Both the position numbers and the translations under genes were made by a program. Shown one piece after another: positions 13,931-14,921 of a DNA stretch of 14,921 nt. How positions within the stretch are numbered: position 1 is the first letter of the stretch; every line of letters starts with the position of its first letter. This stretch comes from Bacillota bacterium (GTDB taxonomy: Bacteria > Bacillota > Bacilli > Tumebacillales > Effusibacillaceae): positions 1 through 14,921 of the forward strand of contig JAGVBM010000242.1 in the NCBI GenBank assembly GCA_020059765.1, read 5' to 3'. Under the pieces are notes generated by a model. The model did no database searches, was not told the DNA's origin, and worked only from the letters and a program-made list of their open reading frames with translations.

Positions 13931-14921
13931 TCAATTGGAATTGGAATCGCTGTCCGAATCACTGTCCGAATCACTAGAGTCATTGTTCGAATCACTGCTT
14001 GTGTTGTCGGTTTCAGCGGATGGTTCGGTTGACGTTTCTTTGCTTTCGGTCGAAGGTTCCGTCGAAGGTTCCATCGAAGGTTGCGCGCCTGTCGGACTCC
14101 CGGACGGATTTGTGTTTGTCGCCGGTTGCTTCAGTTGATCCTCATCCTCATCCTGATCTTCTTCTTCGTCATCCTTGTCCTGATCGCTATCCGTTTGATC
14201 TTGATCCTTATCTCCCGGCAGCGGCATTTCTTTACTCGGATCGGTTTGACCTGTTCCGCCTGTTGTCCCGGTCCCGGTTCCGGAACCGGTTGTTTGCGGG
14301 ATGCCTCCGGCTGGCACATTCCCCTGCGGTATCGTCTGTGTTCCGCCTGCTGCCGGTCCGTTCTGATTCCCAGACCCTGCAGCGGAAGTTCCTGTATGAG
14401 TTTCGGCATTGGTTCCGGCTCCCGCAGAGCCCCCGGTAAGTCCATTCGTCCGTTGATTCGCCTCGCCTTGCAGGCTGTCTGATTGAGCTGCTTCTCTTGC
14501 AGCTTTCTCCGTTTCCGGCTTTTCCGGATTCGTCATTTGTTTGCCATTCGGACCATTGCCGTTTCCGCTTTCTTTTGTTTCCCGACCCGATACTGGCACA
14601 AAAAAATGTTCTTTCTGAATTCCCGCCTTCTCCAGAACTTGCAGCACCGATTCCGACGGATTGGTTTTGAAATCCAATTTGATTCCCTGCCGTTCCGCCT
14701 GTTGGGCGAGAATCAGCTTGTTCAGGGAAATCCCTTCTGCTTTCGAAGTTTCATAGAGTGCTTCAGGTGCGGCCTCCACTTTGAAAAATCCATTCATCTG
14801 TTTGTCTTCCAATGTCTCTTTCAATATGTTTTTGATACTATTTGTATCAATGTCGGTATTCCCTTTTTTATCCGCAACGGCAACCATGACGAGATTTTCT
14901 TTGCTTTGACTGATGTACCCT
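13931..14921 (-). CDS. RsgI-like anti-sigma factor, C-terminal extracellular part (partial, cut by window edge)
   Basis: The frame stays open to the right end of the window, so the N-terminus is missing; the Met at 14887 is internal, preceded in frame by GYISQSKENLV. About 329 residues are visible. The first 100 or so resemble the middle domain of RsgI anti-sigma-I factors: a strand (LVMVAVADKKG), a helix with KNILKETLEDKQMNG, a VEAAPEALYETSKAEGISL segment, then LNKLILAQQAERQG. The rest is low-complexity Gly/Thr/Asn, then an acidic Asp/Glu/Gln block, and finally Ser-Asp repeats ending DSDSDSDSDSNSN. In RsgI proteins an N-terminal cytosolic domain holds SigI and one membrane helix leads to an external sensing part; only external sequence is seen here. 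No carbohydrate-binding domain is present. A terminator follows the stop. Confidence 0.7.
   Translation of the reverse strand, partial: GYISQSKENLVMVAVADKKGNTDIDTNSIKNILKETLEDKQMNGFFKVEAAPEALYETSKAEGISLNKLILAQQAERQGIKLDFKTNPSESVLQVLEKAGIQKEHFFVPVSGRETKESGNGNGPNGKQMTNPEKPETEKAAREAAQSDSLQGEANQRTNGLTGGSAGAGTNAETHTGTSAAGSGNQNGPAAGGTQTIPQGNVPAGGIPQTTGSGTGTGTTGGTGQTDPSKEMPLPGDKDQDQTDSDQDKDDEEEDQDEDEDQLKQPATNTNPSGSPTGAQPSMEPSTEPSTESKETSTEPSAETDNTSSDSNNDSSDSDSDSDSDSNSN

Noticed and set aside
13999..14482. Plus-strand open frames of 133 and 146 codons opposite the RsgI-like tail
   Set aside because: They are shadows of low-complexity Ser/Asp/Gly codons and give unnatural Leu/Ile/Arg-rich protein.
1..14921. 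CRISPR array, tRNA or rRNA genes
   Set aside because: I saw no regularly spaced direct repeats and no tRNA- or rRNA-like conserved segments on either strand.

Overview
The window reads as chromosomal DNA of a Gram-positive, Bacillota-type organism, probably one of the Bacilli. The grounds are a lipoprotein peptide-binding protein with a Cys lipobox, strong GGAGG-type ribosome sites, several TTG and GTG starts, short co-directional gene spacing, and the C-terminal half of an RsgI-like anti-sigma-I factor. The genus is not determined. Every gene I can support lies on the minus strand, so the window is described from right to left in transcription order.

Right edge (about 13.9 to 14.9 kb): the extracellular part of an RsgI-like protein, cut by the window end, with a long low-complexity Ser/Thr/Gly/Asp tail and a good intrinsic terminator behind it.

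Module 1 (about 11.6 to 13.8 kb): four tightly packed genes behind one recognisable promoter. They encode a small XRE-type helix-turn-helix protein, a P-loop ATPase of about 393 residues, a minimal nucleotidyltransferase (MntA-like) and a HEPN-type HI0074/HepT-like protein with the RX4HXY motif. The last two form a recognisable type VII MntA-HepT toxin-antitoxin pair. The coupling of that pair to a regulator plus ATPase is the most interesting arrangement here and could be a defence module, which is inference. Just beyond it, the 337 bp gene-free stretch holds a structured segment resembling the right end of an IS200/IS605-type element.

Module 2 (0.57 to 11.27 kb): nine co-directional genes that together make a peptide uptake and degradation operon. 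In order they encode an Lrp/AsnC regulator, an S9 prolyl-oligopeptidase-family peptidase, an M20D amidohydrolase, two ABC ATPases (DppD- and DppF-like), two permeases (DppB- and DppC-like), a family 5 solute-binding lipoprotein and an M20 dipeptidase. The transporter would import peptides, the three hydrolases would take peptides or N-acyl amino acids down to amino acids, and the Lrp/AsnC protein is the likely local amino-acid-responsive regulator.

Left edge: about 440 bp without an intact gene, containing a decayed IS256-type transposase fragment, a 15-bp perfect hairpin that probably ends the operon, AT-rich palindromes, and a leader hairpin directly upstream of a truncated secreted-protein gene that runs off the left end.
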